NCBI GenBank assembly: GCA_965200775.1
Contig: OZ241383.1
Coordinates: 558,001-622,000, forward strand
Length of the DNA: 64,000 bases
Direction: 5' to 3'
From: Poriferisocius sp965200775
GTDB taxonomy: Bacteria > Actinomycetota > Acidimicrobiia > Acidimicrobiales > Bin134
In this document: positions 52,998-61,505 of the stretch, piece after piece
Layout of the letters: each line of letters opens with the position of its first letter
How positions within the stretch are numbered: the stretch's first letter is position 1
Program-made: the position numbers and the translations under genes
Notes under the pieces: generated by a model
Database searches by the model: none
What the model was told of the DNA's origin: nothing
Seen by the model: the letters and a program-made list of their open reading frames with translations, nothing else

Positions 52998-54521
52998 TCA
53001 CGACACTCCTGAGGGGCTCCCTGCCATGGCCAGTGCAAGTTCGTCCATGTTCAGCTCGTCCACTTTGCGCTCCAGGACGACGCGTCCTCGGAACATCACT
53101 GCTATACGGTCACTGAGCTTGAGGAGCTCATCCAGGTCCAACGACAACAAGAGCACGGCCGCTCCGTCCTCTTTGATCTGCAGCAGGCGCCGATGAACAT
53201 AGTCGAATGCACCAACGTCGAGTCCCCACGTCGGGTTGTCGGCGATTAGCACTTTCGGGTTCCGGGAAAACTCGCGCGCCAGGATAACCTTCTGCTGATT
53301 GCCACCCGAAAGGGAGCTCGCCGGCAGGTCCGGATCGGCGGGTCGGACGTCATACTCCTCGAGCATTTGGGCGGCTTGGTTCTTGATGCGCTTCCAATCG
53401 AGGAGTCCACGTCGAGTGAACTTGCCCGCAGGAATCTCGTTGACGGCCAGGTTCTCGGCCAGCGTCATGTCGAGGATCAGTCCCCAGCCGTGGCGATCTT
53501 CGGGGATGACGGCAAGGCCGCTGTCGCGAAGCGTTGCCGGCTCGGCGCCGGTCACATCCACTCCGTTTATCAGCACCGTACCGGCCTCGAGTTCACTCAG
53601 CCCGGTAATGCCATCAACGACATCGCGCTGCCCGTTCCCCTCGACTCCTGCGATACCGAGTATCTCGCCTGCTTGCACCGAAAGACTCAACCCATCGAGG
53701 GAACTGCCCCCGACCCCTGTTGTCACCAAGTCTCTAACTTGAAGGGCAGCACCTACTTCGCCTTCGAGTGAAGTTCGGGCCACTTCAAGAGTGCTGATGT
53801 CTCTTCCGGTCATCGCCATGGTGAGGGTGCGTTCATCGAAGTCCCCTCGTTCCACTTCGGCCACCTTCTTGCCGGCGCGGATTACGGTGACTCTGTCGGC
53901 CACCCGTGTGACCTCCGCCAACTTGTGGGTTACCAGCACGATCGAATGCCCGCTGGAACGCAGTTCTTCCAGGATGTCCAGCAGGTTCTCTATCTGACGG
54001 GGCCCGAGCAGCGACGTCGGCTCGTCGAGAATGAGAATATTCGCGCCACGATGGAGGACCTTCAGGATCTCAACACGCTGCTGGAGGTCAACTGGTAGGT
54101 CGCGAACCTGTGTGGATGGGTCAAGTGGCATACCAAACTTGTCGGCCGACTCGGCGATCTCACGGCGGACGGCTGCGGGGTTGAGGCGTAAATCCGTGGT
54201 GGGGCGCGATCCAAGTACGATGTTCTCGGCCACCGAGAACGTGGGGACCAGCGAGAAGTGCTGATGCACCATCCCGATGCCAAGCGCGAGGGCGTCATGG
54301 GGGGATTCGATGTCGGCCGGCCGGCCCCTGACCAGCATGGTGCCTGAGTCCGGGAGGACATGGCCGAACATGATGTTCATGAGCGTGGTTTTGCCGGCTC
54401 CGTTCTCGCCCAGCAGGACATGTATCTCACCGGCGCGCAGATCGAAGTCAATGGCGTCGTTGGCGCGGATACTGCCATATCTCTTTGAAATACGGTGGAG
54501 CTCGACGACCTTCTCAGCCAC
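52998..54521 (-). CDS. ABC transporter ATPase with two nucleotide-binding domains (BMP/nucleoside type)
   Basis: Fused ATPase of 507 residues for the BMP-type importer. Domain 1: Walker A GENGAGKTTL, Q-loop MVHQHFSLV, Walker B ILILDEPTSLL. Its signature reads LPVDLQQRVEI instead of LSVGQQQRVEI. Domain 2: Walker A GVEGNGQRDVV (degenerate, as usual in the family), signature LSGGNQQKVILAREF and Walker B VLIADNPTWGLD, with Asn where the catalytic Glu or Gln normally sits. GTG start overlapping the M24 stop. Energises uptake with the permeases at 58583-60597. Confidence 0.93.
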   Translation of the reverse strand: MAEKVVELHRISKRYGSIRANDAIDFDLRAGEIHVLLGENGAGKTTLMNIMFGHVLPDSGTMLVRGRPADIESPHDALALGIGMVHQHFSLVPTFSVAENIVLGSRPTTDLRLNPAAVRREIAESADKFGMPLDPSTQVRDLPVDLQQRVEILKVLHRGANILILDEPTSLLGPRQIENLLDILEELRSSGHSIVLVTHKLAEVTRVADRVTVIRAGKKVAEVERGDFDERTLTMAMTGRDISTLEVARTSLEGEVGAALQVRDLVTTGVGGSSLDGLSLSVQAGEILGIAGVEGNGQRDVVDGITGLSELEAGTVLINGVDVTGAEPATLRDSGLAVIPEDRHGWGLILDMTLAENLAVNEIPAGKFTRRGLLDWKRIKNQAAQMLEEYDVRPADPDLPASSLSGGNQQKVILAREFSRNPKVLIADNPTWGLDVGAFDYVHRRLLQIKEDGAAVLLLSLDLDELLKLSDRIAVMFRGRVVLERKVDELNMDELALAMAGSPSGVS

Positions 54522-55674
54522 AGCGGATCAACTCCCTCGGGTGGCTCTGAGTTACCTCGACTCCGTCGGATCGAAGCCACATTGAGTCTCCCACTTGAAC
54601 ACCCGCACGCGCTGCCGCCGAAATGACATTCGGCTGGACGACTACCAGCGCGCCTTCGGGGTAAGCCCAATCGTCCGGGTGTGTGGCGCCGCGATTCTGC
54701 CGGGTGCGAATCACTGGATGGAGGTAGCCGCCGCCCCCATAGCCATGAACGAGGTCATCCCAGATGTCGAAACCCGCTTCGTGTATCGACTCCGCCTGGT
54801 CCAGGACCTCACCGACTGTCGTTCCGGCATGGAGGATGTTCGTAATTTTCGAGTACGCGGCCTCCGCGGCCTCGTACAGCTCCTGGTATAGCGGCGTGGG
54901 TTCCGACCCGATGCAGAAAGTTCGAAGGATCTGCCCGGTGTAGCCCCAGAAGGTGGTGCTGATCTCGGTTACCAGGACATCACCGGCTCTGATGACCCGG
55001 TCGGGTTGGTACTGGTGAGGAACGACGAACTCCGGATTGGCCATCGAGGTGGTCAAAGTGAAGTGGATCAAGTTGGTCCCCCGCCGGTCGAGGTACACAT
55101 CCTCGATGACTTTGGCCAGCTCGTACTCGTTCATCCCGGGGGAGACGGTCGACGCCAGCGCGGCCACGGCATCGTCGTTCATACCTGAGGCGATGCGGAC
55201 GTAGCTCATCTCCTCAGGCGTCTTGACCATGCGGATGTTGTGGTAGTCCAGGTTGAGGTCGACAAGGCGCTCCGGCCCGAAGGCGGCGGCATCCGTGTAG
55301 GGGACTACACCGATCGTGCCAATTCGACGGTATCCGGTTAGGCGCTCGGCGGTACGTGCCACTAGCTCTTGATGAGTGTCGCCACCGAAGGTGATCTTGC
55401 TGACCACCGAAATTCGTTCGGCGTCAGGCAGATGGTTCCAGAGACGGACCACCATTTCCGGGTCATCATCGAGTGGCACGATCAAGTACACCGGGAAGAG
55501 CGGCGGCCAATTGCAGTAGTACTGGACCGATGTGTCGTGCGGTCCGGTTACTCCGCCGATCAGCACCGCATCCAGCGAGTAATGGTCCATGAGATCTCTG
55601 AGCCGGCGGTACCGCTGGTCCATCTCCTCGGCCGAATACCTCGGATAGCCGTTCACCTGTGTGATCTCATCCAT
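54514..55674 (-). CDS. M24 family protein with eroded metal site (creatinase-like)
   Basis: Pita-bread fold, 386 residues, N-terminal creatinase-like domain then M24 catalytic domain. Of the five usual ligands only the His of LVHGYGGGGY is unchanged: the first Asp is Glu (VTEISTTFW), the second is Gln (GYTGQILRT), the first Glu is Gln (VVVQPNVI) and the second is Gly (VGDSMWL). Creatinase has lost its metal ligands in a similar way and hydrolyses an amidino group by acid/base chemistry. It sits in the transporter operon between the triple RidA and the ATPase gene. Likely an amidino/ureido hydrolase or related activity (inference). Confidence 0.83.
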   Translation of the reverse strand: MDEITQVNGYPRYSAEEMDQRYRRLRDLMDHYSLDAVLIGGVTGPHDTSVQYYCNWPPLFPVYLIVPLDDDPEMVVRLWNHLPDAERISVVSKITFGGDTHQELVARTAERLTGYRRIGTIGVVPYTDAAAFGPERLVDLNLDYHNIRMVKTPEEMSYVRIASGMNDDAVAALASTVSPGMNEYELAKVIEDVYLDRRGTNLIHFTLTTSMANPEFVVPHQYQPDRVIRAGDVLVTEISTTFWGYTGQILRTFCIGSEPTPLYQELYEAAEAAYSKITNILHAGTTVGEVLDQAESIHEAGFDIWDDLVHGYGGGGYLHPVIRTRQNRGATHPDDWAYPEGALVVVQPNVISAAARAGVQVGDSMWLRSDGVEVTQSHPRELIRCG

Positions 55675-55767
55675 TGGTTGTGCTCCAGCTCTCCCAGGCG
55701 GTGAACGGGCGCCTTCCGGTCATCAGGTCTGCGTCATCAACGCGCCGGACGAGATAGGCGAGGATGC

Positions 55768-57135
55768 TCACCCAGGCGGCACGTACGCAATCAAGTCCAT
55801 GAGGAATTGGGCGCCAGGTACTTGAAGTGGCCCTCCGATTGCCAGCGTCGTGGACGCCGGCCTGTCGCCGGGGAAGTAGGTGGCCCACTCTTCAATCGAC
55901 TGCTGGAAATGGGTGAAGTCATCGTGGAAGCACTGGCGCCGGACGATGTTCTCCACACTTGTTCCGGCCGCTTCGCAGATCGCCGAGACGTTGTCCATGA
56001 TGTAGGCCATCTGCAGTTTGGGTGGCTGCTTGTACCACGGGAACTCCGGATGGCGTTGCACCGAAGCGGGGAGGTTGCCGAGCTCGTCGTGGGCAATAGC
56101 GGTGCTGAAGAACAAGAAGTCTCCCGCCTTCACGGCCTGTGGCTCATGCCAGGGCGACTTGACGGCATCGGAGGTCTCGATCGTCTCCTTACGAATCGAG
56201 GCGTCGTCGGCCAGTACCTTGAGCGCTATCTCGACCCGGCTGCCCATGCCCCCCAGCCCCATGTACGGGATGACTACGCGTGCCGGCGGGTTCTCGGGGA
56301 ACCACTGCTTCCAAACGCGTTCCATACCCTCGAAGTCATTGGGGCTGGCCAGGTACACGGTGGCCTTCACGGTGTTCTGTATGGAACCGCCGGCAGATTG
56401 GACGATTTTCTCCAGCTTCTGAAGGACGTAATCGGTCTGGCTCTCGATCTCGGACCCGTACCAAAAGTATGGGTTGACGCGGGCCTCGGGGGCGATGCCG
56501 CTCGGCTTGCCCATGTCGTTGCCTTGCATGTAATCGCCCATCCAGTCAACGGGTATCTCCCCTGCGCAGAAGATCCAGTCGCCCCGCCGGATTGCCGGTG
56601 AGTACCCTGCCAGGGGGGAGGGGACGCCTTCAGGGACCTCGAAACCTTTGCTGCCGCCGCCGGGAATGGCGATCATGTCAACTTCGAGGATCGTCTTGTT
56701 GACGAGGAGGCCATGCTCGCGGATACCCATGCCCGTCGAAGCAGGCCGAGGCGGGTGTACGAACTCGTCACGAGTGCGCAGGTACGGGGTGATGCTGATC
56801 TGGGGCCAGGAGTTCCCAGCGGAGAACTCTTCGATGGTGGGGTGGGGTGACGTGAACCATTGGTAGATCCGCACGATGTCGGTGCTGATATCGCATCCAG
56901 CCGCCTCGAGGGTCAACTGGAGGTTCTCCAGCACGAAACGAGACTGAAGCTCGAGATGGTTGTAGCCGTTGGGGTTTCGCCCGTCACCTCCGGCCTCGGG
57001 TGCGAGGCCGGTCACGAAGTCAGAAGCGAGCTGTCCGGCGACGAAGACCCAGCCGCCTGCTTTGATCGCGGGGCTGTACGGCATGAGGGGTTTCGGTTCG
57101 CCGCCCCAGACGGCAATGCGGTCGTTGTTTGCCAT
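55768..57135 (-). CDS. Triple RidA-domain protein
   Basis: Three consecutive YjgF/RidA domains in one 455-residue chain. Domain 1 (about 8-155) starts MPYSPAIKAGGWVFVAGQLA; domain 2 (about 175-310) starts LAGYSPAIRRGDWIFCAGEI; domain 3 (about 325-455) starts EPQAVKAGDFLFFSTAIA. RidA works as a homotrimer, so this may be a covalent trimer. The Arg of the canonical PAR motif remains only in domain 2 (NPPARVVIPY); domains 1 and 3 have PAS. Start at 57135 with AAGGAC three bases upstream. Operon member between the BMP lipoprotein and M24 genes. It may deaminate a reactive enamine intermediate (inference). Confidence 0.85.
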   Translation of the reverse strand: MANNDRIAVWGGEPKPLMPYSPAIKAGGWVFVAGQLASDFVTGLAPEAGGDGRNPNGYNHLELQSRFVLENLQLTLEAAGCDISTDIVRIYQWFTSPHPTIEEFSAGNSWPQISITPYLRTRDEFVHPPRPASTGMGIREHGLLVNKTILEVDMIAIPGGGSKGFEVPEGVPSPLAGYSPAIRRGDWIFCAGEIPVDWMGDYMQGNDMGKPSGIAPEARVNPYFWYGSEIESQTDYVLQKLEKIVQSAGGSIQNTVKATVYLASPNDFEGMERVWKQWFPENPPARVVIPYMGLGGMGSRVEIALKVLADDASIRKETIETSDAVKSPWHEPQAVKAGDFLFFSTAIAHDELGNLPASVQRHPEFPWYKQPPKLQMAYIMDNVSAICEAAGTSVENIVRRQCFHDDFTHFQQSIEEWATYFPGDRPASTTLAIGGPLQVPGAQFLMDLIAYVPPG

Positions 57136-57298
57136 GATGTCCTTTTCCTTGGTTTTGTTCGTTACGAACCGGAGTCCTGTTCTCGTCTGAGATCTCGAAG
57201 GCGAGTCCTGCATCGCCTCCCAGAGCGCCGCTGAAGGACCATTCCGGGGGCAGGAGCCATAGTTCCGTGCCCCGGAGACGCCTAGGGCCGTTACCTGG

Positions 57299-58471
57299 TC
57301 AGCGCGGTGTACAGCCGATCGAGGCCACGTCGATGTCGCCGCCAGAGCCGACCGAGCCGACGGTCAGATCTCCGGCCGTCTCATCTGGGATGGTGATCTC
57401 CCCCGACCGGACCTTTGCCTCGAGTTCCTCGAAGACCGCCATGTCCTCGGCGCTGAGTGCATCGGCATTGTCGTAGAGCGGGGCGGCCAAAATGCCCGGA
57501 GTGTTCGTAGCGTCGAACTGATGGAACGACCCAGGGCCTATCTCACCGGCGTAAGCACGCTCGATCATCACTTCGCCTGCTTCGGCCAGTCCGTGGACCG
57601 CCGACGTGAGCACAACGTCACCGGCGATGCTGAAGCTGTCGTAGTAGGACGGCACCACCCAGATCTGGGTGTCAGCTTCCTGCGCTGCATCGATAATGCC
57701 CAGCACTGCTTGGTCGGTTGCCGACAGGATCACGTCGGCTCCACCAGCGATGAGGGACTGGGCGGCCGCCTTGGCCAACGCGGTGTCAACCCATGTGTTG
57801 ACGTACTCCTGAGAGAAGTTGATGTTGGAGTCCACGCACCGGGCACCGAGGTGGAAGGCCTCGGGTTGGCGGGTCAGCGCTGGGAACTCGAAGCCATTGA
57901 TGCTGCCGATGGTGCCGGTCTGGGTGACCAGTGCGGCGATGGCCCCTGTCAAGAAGTTTGCGTTGTGCTGATCAACCTCAACCCAGCACAAGTTGTCAGG
58001 TGGCGCAGGCGCGTCGGGCGCAGGATGGTGGGGTGCCATGCAAACTTGAGTGTTGGGGAAGTTGGTGGCTACCTCGATCGCGGGATCGACCATGGCACCG
58101 TGGGCAAACAGGATGAAGTCGTAACCTTGGTCTGCGAACGCCGACCCCTGCTGCACGTAGGCGTCCGGCTCGTTGAGCAACTCGACGAATTCAACCTCGA
58201 TATTGGGGTGGTGGGCCATTGCACTCTGGGCACCGTCCCACCAGGCGTTGGACCAGCTCAGGTCGTCGTTGGTTCCCGGATAGAACATGGCGACGCGGAA
58301 CGGCTCCTCGGCCGGTGCGGGTTCCTCGGTGGCAGCCGGTGCGGGTTCCTCGGTGGCAGCAGGCTGCTCCGCAGGCGCAGACTCGTTGTCATCGTCGTTG
58401 CCACAGGCTGCTGAGATCAGCACCAAGGCCAAAAGGATGGCTAAGAGTTTCGGCAGTCGGTCAATTGTCAT
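57299..58471 (-). CDS. BMP family ABC substrate-binding lipoprotein
   Basis: Extracellular receptor of the basic-membrane-protein family, which binds nucleosides or purine-like ligands. Signal peptide KLLAILLALVLISAACGN ends at the lipid-anchored Cys. A low-complexity Pro/Ala/Glu linker of about 35 residues follows. The binding fold includes VAMFYPGTNDDLSWSNAWWD, YDFILFAHGAMVDPAI, GGADVILSATDQAVLG and VVPSYYDSFSIAGDVVLTSA. 390 residues. RBS AGGGG before the ATG. With the two permeases upstream and the ATPase downstream it forms a complete importer. Confidence 0.92.
   Translation of the reverse strand: MTIDRLPKLLAILLALVLISAACGNDDDNESAPAEQPAATEEPAPAATEEPAPAEEPFRVAMFYPGTNDDLSWSNAWWDGAQSAMAHHPNIEVEFVELLNEPDAYVQQGSAFADQGYDFILFAHGAMVDPAIEVATNFPNTQVCMAPHHPAPDAPAPPDNLCWVEVDQHNANFLTGAIAALVTQTGTIGSINGFEFPALTRQPEAFHLGARCVDSNINFSQEYVNTWVDTALAKAAAQSLIAGGADVILSATDQAVLGIIDAAQEADTQIWVVPSYYDSFSIAGDVVLTSAVHGLAEAGEVMIERAYAGEIGPGSFHQFDATNTPGILAAPLYDNADALSAEDMAVFEELEAKVRSGEITIPDETAGDLTVGSVGSGGDIDVASIGCTPR
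58314..58361. repeat. 24-bp tandem duplication in the lipoprotein linker
   Basis: Two 24-base units (each starting ggtgcgggttcctcggtggc) give a repeated PAATEEPA-type segment in the flexible linker of the BMP lipoprotein. In frame, no functional consequence visible. Confidence 0.8.
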
Positions 58472-58582
58472 GGTCCCCTCCATGGTTAAGGGCCTATTCA
58501 AGTTCCCGGGCCTACTGGCCACACCTGAATGTTCCGGCCACCGTCGAATATAGGGCCTTGCTCCCAGAAGCGCCAGCGAGAG

Positions 58583-59515
58583 TTACGCTCGGCTGGCGGA
58601 TTCCCTCCGCCACGGAATGCCCACTGCGGATGGGTACCGGCTTCCACGAGACAACAGGACGGCGAGCACGGTCGCAATGTAGGGCAGGGCCAACCAAAGC
58701 TGGTCGGGCACACCATCGAGCAGATCCACCTGTCCTGCAACGAACTGGAGAGCTTGGCTGAGGCCGAACAGGGCCGATGTAGCCAGGGCCAAAAACGGAT
58801 GCCAGCGGGCGACCACGACAACGCCGAGTGCGATGAAGCCACGGCCTTCGGTCATACCTGGCACGAATCCTCCGGCGGATGACATGACCAGAGCGGCTCC
58901 CCCCAGTCCCGCGAGGCTGTTGCCGAGGATCACTGCCGGGTAGCGCAATCGCTGCACATCGAGTCCTCCGGATTCGGTGGCGCGCGGGCGCTCGCCGGCA
59001 GCTCGGGCGTAAAGGCCCCACCACGTGCGGTTCATCAGGTAGAAGACTAAGAAGACAACGCCGAGCGTCAACCAGAACATGGCGTTTTGCTCGTTCAACA
59101 CGTCTCCAATTTTGGGGATATCGCCGATCAGAGGTATGTCCAGCGGTGAGAGCGTCGGACCGATTTGACCGCCGATGAATCGGTCATCCAGCAATCCGGT
59201 GAGGCCGAACGCAAACACATTGAACAGGAGGCCGGTGACGATCTGATCCGTCCCACGGTTGACGTAGAGGAATGCCAGTACCACCCCTGCGCATATTCCA
59301 GCGAACCAGCCGAAGGCCAAAGCCAGGGTGACGCTCTCGGTTTTGATGCCGGTAATGGCGGTGGCGAGAGCGCCGATCAACATCGATCCTTCGATACCCA
59401 CATTGAGCACTCCGCTACGTTCGGAAGCGGTTTCCCCCAACGCAGCCAGCAGGATCGGCACCATTAGCTGCAAGCCAGTGGCGAAGAACGCGATGACGAC
59501 CGCTTCAGTTGGCAT
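58583..59515 (-). CDS. ABC transporter permease (BMP/nucleoside type, second subunit)
   Basis: Polytopic membrane protein of 310 residues, about eight helices. Family landmarks are PILLAALGETASERSGVLNV and GIEGSMLIGALA near the N-terminus, typical of the YufQ-type permease. Its start overlaps the stop of the partner permease by one base. C-terminal helices include FLALATSALFGLSQAL and LPYIATVLAVLLSRG. Pairs with the 59515-60597 permease and the BMP lipoprotein for uptake of a nucleoside-like or heterocyclic compound. Confidence 0.9.
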   Translation of the reverse strand: MPTEAVVIAFFATGLQLMVPILLAALGETASERSGVLNVGIEGSMLIGALATAITGIKTESVTLALAFGWFAGICAGVVLAFLYVNRGTDQIVTGLLFNVFAFGLTGLLDDRFIGGQIGPTLSPLDIPLIGDIPKIGDVLNEQNAMFWLTLGVVFLVFYLMNRTWWGLYARAAGERPRATESGGLDVQRLRYPAVILGNSLAGLGGAALVMSSAGGFVPGMTEGRGFIALGVVVVARWHPFLALATSALFGLSQALQFVAGQVDLLDGVPDQLWLALPYIATVLAVLLSRGSRYPSAVGIPWRRESASRA

Positions 59516-60597
59516 TAGTCGACCACGTTCTGGGCGTAACGGAAGCGGATCGCCCCCGTGACCATCAACACAATAACGAAGACCGCAACGATGATGTCAC
59601 CTAGGGACGGCGAGATGTCTGCCGAGGCCTGCAGGCTGTTGCTCCCAACGCGCAGCATCGAGAACAGGAAGGCGGCTGGGACTATCAGGGGCGGTTTCAA
59701 CCTTGCCAGCAATGCGACGGCGATGCCGATGAAGCCAAAGTTGCTCGAGAAGTTGAGGTCGAGGTCATTGAAGATTCCCGCTACGGCTACTCCGCCGGCA
59801 AGCCCGGCGAAGCCACCGGCAACCAGAAAGGTGAACATGGTGACCTGTTTTGTTCGCACGCCGGCCAGCCGTGCCGCATTGGCGTTCGACCCGATTGCCC
59901 GTATCGAGAAGCCGAGCGATGTCTTGGCCATTAGCAGCCAGGCCAGGGCCGCCATCGCGACTGCGATGAGCACGCTGATGTCGACGTTCGCGGTGCTCCA
60001 GATTTCCGGGAATTCTGCGTTCTCGGCGATCGAAATGGTCTTCTGACTGAAGGGGTCCGGCCAAGTCTCGGAGATGACGTAGTTGGCGATGAACACGGCG
60101 ACGAAACTCAGCATCAGCGTCGTGACGATCTCACTCGCGCCGAAGTACGCCTTCAAAGCGCCGGGGATGAGCCCCCATATCGCTCCTCCCAGAAACGATC
60201 CCAGGATGATGAGCGGGATGAACAGCACCCTCGGTATTCCCGGGGGCAATTCGATGCCGAGGGCTACTGCCGCGATCGCGCCGGCGAACATCTGCCCCTC
60301 GCCTCCGATGTTCCACAACCTTGATGTGAAGGGCAGGGCTGCGGCAAGGCCTGTAAGGGCCAGAATGGACGCAATCATGAGGGTTTGTCCAAGGAAGAAC
60401 GGCTCGAGGAGTGATCCCTCGATGATTGCCTCGGCCGCCTTCAGGGGGTTCGCACCAACGGCGAGGATCAAGGCCGCTACAAGGGCAAGCGTGGTGGCCA
60501 GGGCGAGAATCGTTCTTGCGTAAGGAGGCAATTCCGAGCTTTGTGGGACTCTCCACCACGGTTGTGCAGGTTGCTCGATTTCGCCGGCTTGATTCAC
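59515..60597 (-). CDS. ABC transporter permease (BMP/nucleoside type, first subunit)
   Basis: Membrane protein of 360 residues with about nine helices, of the YufP type. Landmarks: LTGLAAALPFTSRLWNIGGE then GQMFAGAIAAVALG, the EAA-like segment FSIRAIGSNANAARLAGV, and GSFLGGAIWGLIPGALKAY. First gene of the minus-strand operon permease-permease-BMP-triple RidA-M24-ATPase-CoxL. It diverges from the cupin gene across a spacer of about 150 bases. Confidence 0.9.
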   Translation of the reverse strand: MNQAGEIEQPAQPWWRVPQSSELPPYARTILALATTLALVAALILAVGANPLKAAEAIIEGSLLEPFFLGQTLMIASILALTGLAAALPFTSRLWNIGGEGQMFAGAIAAVALGIELPPGIPRVLFIPLIILGSFLGGAIWGLIPGALKAYFGASEIVTTLMLSFVAVFIANYVISETWPDPFSQKTISIAENAEFPEIWSTANVDISVLIAVAMAALAWLLMAKTSLGFSIRAIGSNANAARLAGVRTKQVTMFTFLVAGGFAGLAGGVAVAGIFNDLDLNFSSNFGFIGIAVALLARLKPPLIVPAAFLFSMLRVGSNSLQASADISPSLGDIIVAVFVIVLMVTGAIRFRYAQNVVD

Positions 60598-60746
60598 CTA
60601 CTCACTCCGGTTGTCAGTAGGGGAGGAGGATAGTCGCGCCATTGACTCGTCGCGCAAGCATGTCCTTCCGCTCGAACAGGGGGACGATGCCCCATCGGCA
60701 GCTCCGCGGTCGGGTGCCCGTGATAGAGTCCGCCCTCATTGAAGAC

Positions 60747-61127
60747 ATGAGTCGCAAGAGAGTGAAGGTCATTCGAGCCTCTGAGCCTGGACCTGGATTG
60801 CCGGTTGTCGAGACCGGTGGGTCGGCGCACGCCATAGTGTGGCCCGGCTCTGGTGCAGAACAACGCTCGATGCACCTCATCACCCTTGACCCCGGTGGAC
60901 GGACTGTCAACCTAAGCCATGATTCGGAGTGCGTTTATCATGTTTCGACAGGCACCGGCGCCATGCTTGACCTCGACACCGGTGAACGCTGCGACGCGAT
61001 CACCGGATCCATGTTGTTGATTGAGCCAGGAACGAACTACCAGTTCACCGCAGGTGGGGACGGGGCAGTCCTCTTGGGTGGGCCATGTCCCCCTGACCAG
61101 GCGCTCTACGGACATTTGGGAGGCTGA
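60747..61127 (+). CDS. Cupin-fold protein, first of a tandem pair
   Basis: Small beta-barrel protein of 126 residues. Core strands: GSAHAIVWPGSGAEQRSMHL and ITLDPGGRTVNLSHDSECVY. The metal motif is weak (only one His, SHDSECVYHVSTG, is well placed), so it may be non-metal or use another ligand set. It ends in GGPCPPDQ, shared with the next gene. Start at 60747 (MSRKRVKVIR); an upstream ATG at 60642 is also in frame. First gene of the plus-strand run that ends with molybdenum-hydroxylase genes. Confidence 0.8.
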   Translation: MSRKRVKVIRASEPGPGLPVVETGGSAHAIVWPGSGAEQRSMHLITLDPGGRTVNLSHDSECVYHVSTGTGAMLDLDTGERCDAITGSMLLIEPGTNYQFTAGGDGAVLLGGPCPPDQALYGHLGG

Positions 61128-61130
61128 GCA

Positions 61131-61505
61131 ATGGCGATCAAGTTATTCCATCGAGATGAGCCGGATCTCTACATGCCGATGATCTCCAATGATGCCCGCC
61201 TGGTGGTCTGGCCCGGGGTGGGTGCGCACATAGCGAACATGAACTACGTTGTCCTTGAGCCCGGGGAGATGAACGTCCCTCATGCTCATCCCGAATCGGA
61301 GGACACGATCTTCATCCTCGAGGGCCGCGGCTCAGTCGCGGACCTCGACAACGACAGCGTTCTTGAGTTCGAGGCCGGGGATACCGTCCATGTCCCAGCA
61401 GGTGTCAAGCACACCGTTCGTGCCGACCGTGGTAGCCGGATCGTAAGCGTTGGCGGTCCATGCCCCCCCGATCAACATCTGCTCAAACTGTGCGGCGCTC
61501 TATGA
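61131..61505 (+). CDS. Cupin-fold protein, second of a tandem pair
   Basis: Cupin of 124 residues with a fuller metal motif: VPHAHPESEDTIFILEGRG (two His plus Glu) and the second motif VHVPAGVKHTVRAD (His). It ends in GGPCPPDQHLLK, like its neighbour, so the pair arose by duplication. Starts three bases after the first cupin and overlaps the nitrilase gene by four bases. It could be a small isomerase, hydrolase or dioxygenase. Confidence 0.85.
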   Translation: MAIKLFHRDEPDLYMPMISNDARLVVWPGVGAHIANMNYVVLEPGEMNVPHAHPESEDTIFILEGRGSVADLDNDSVLEFEAGDTVHVPAGVKHTVRADRGSRIVSVGGPCPPDQHLLKLCGAL

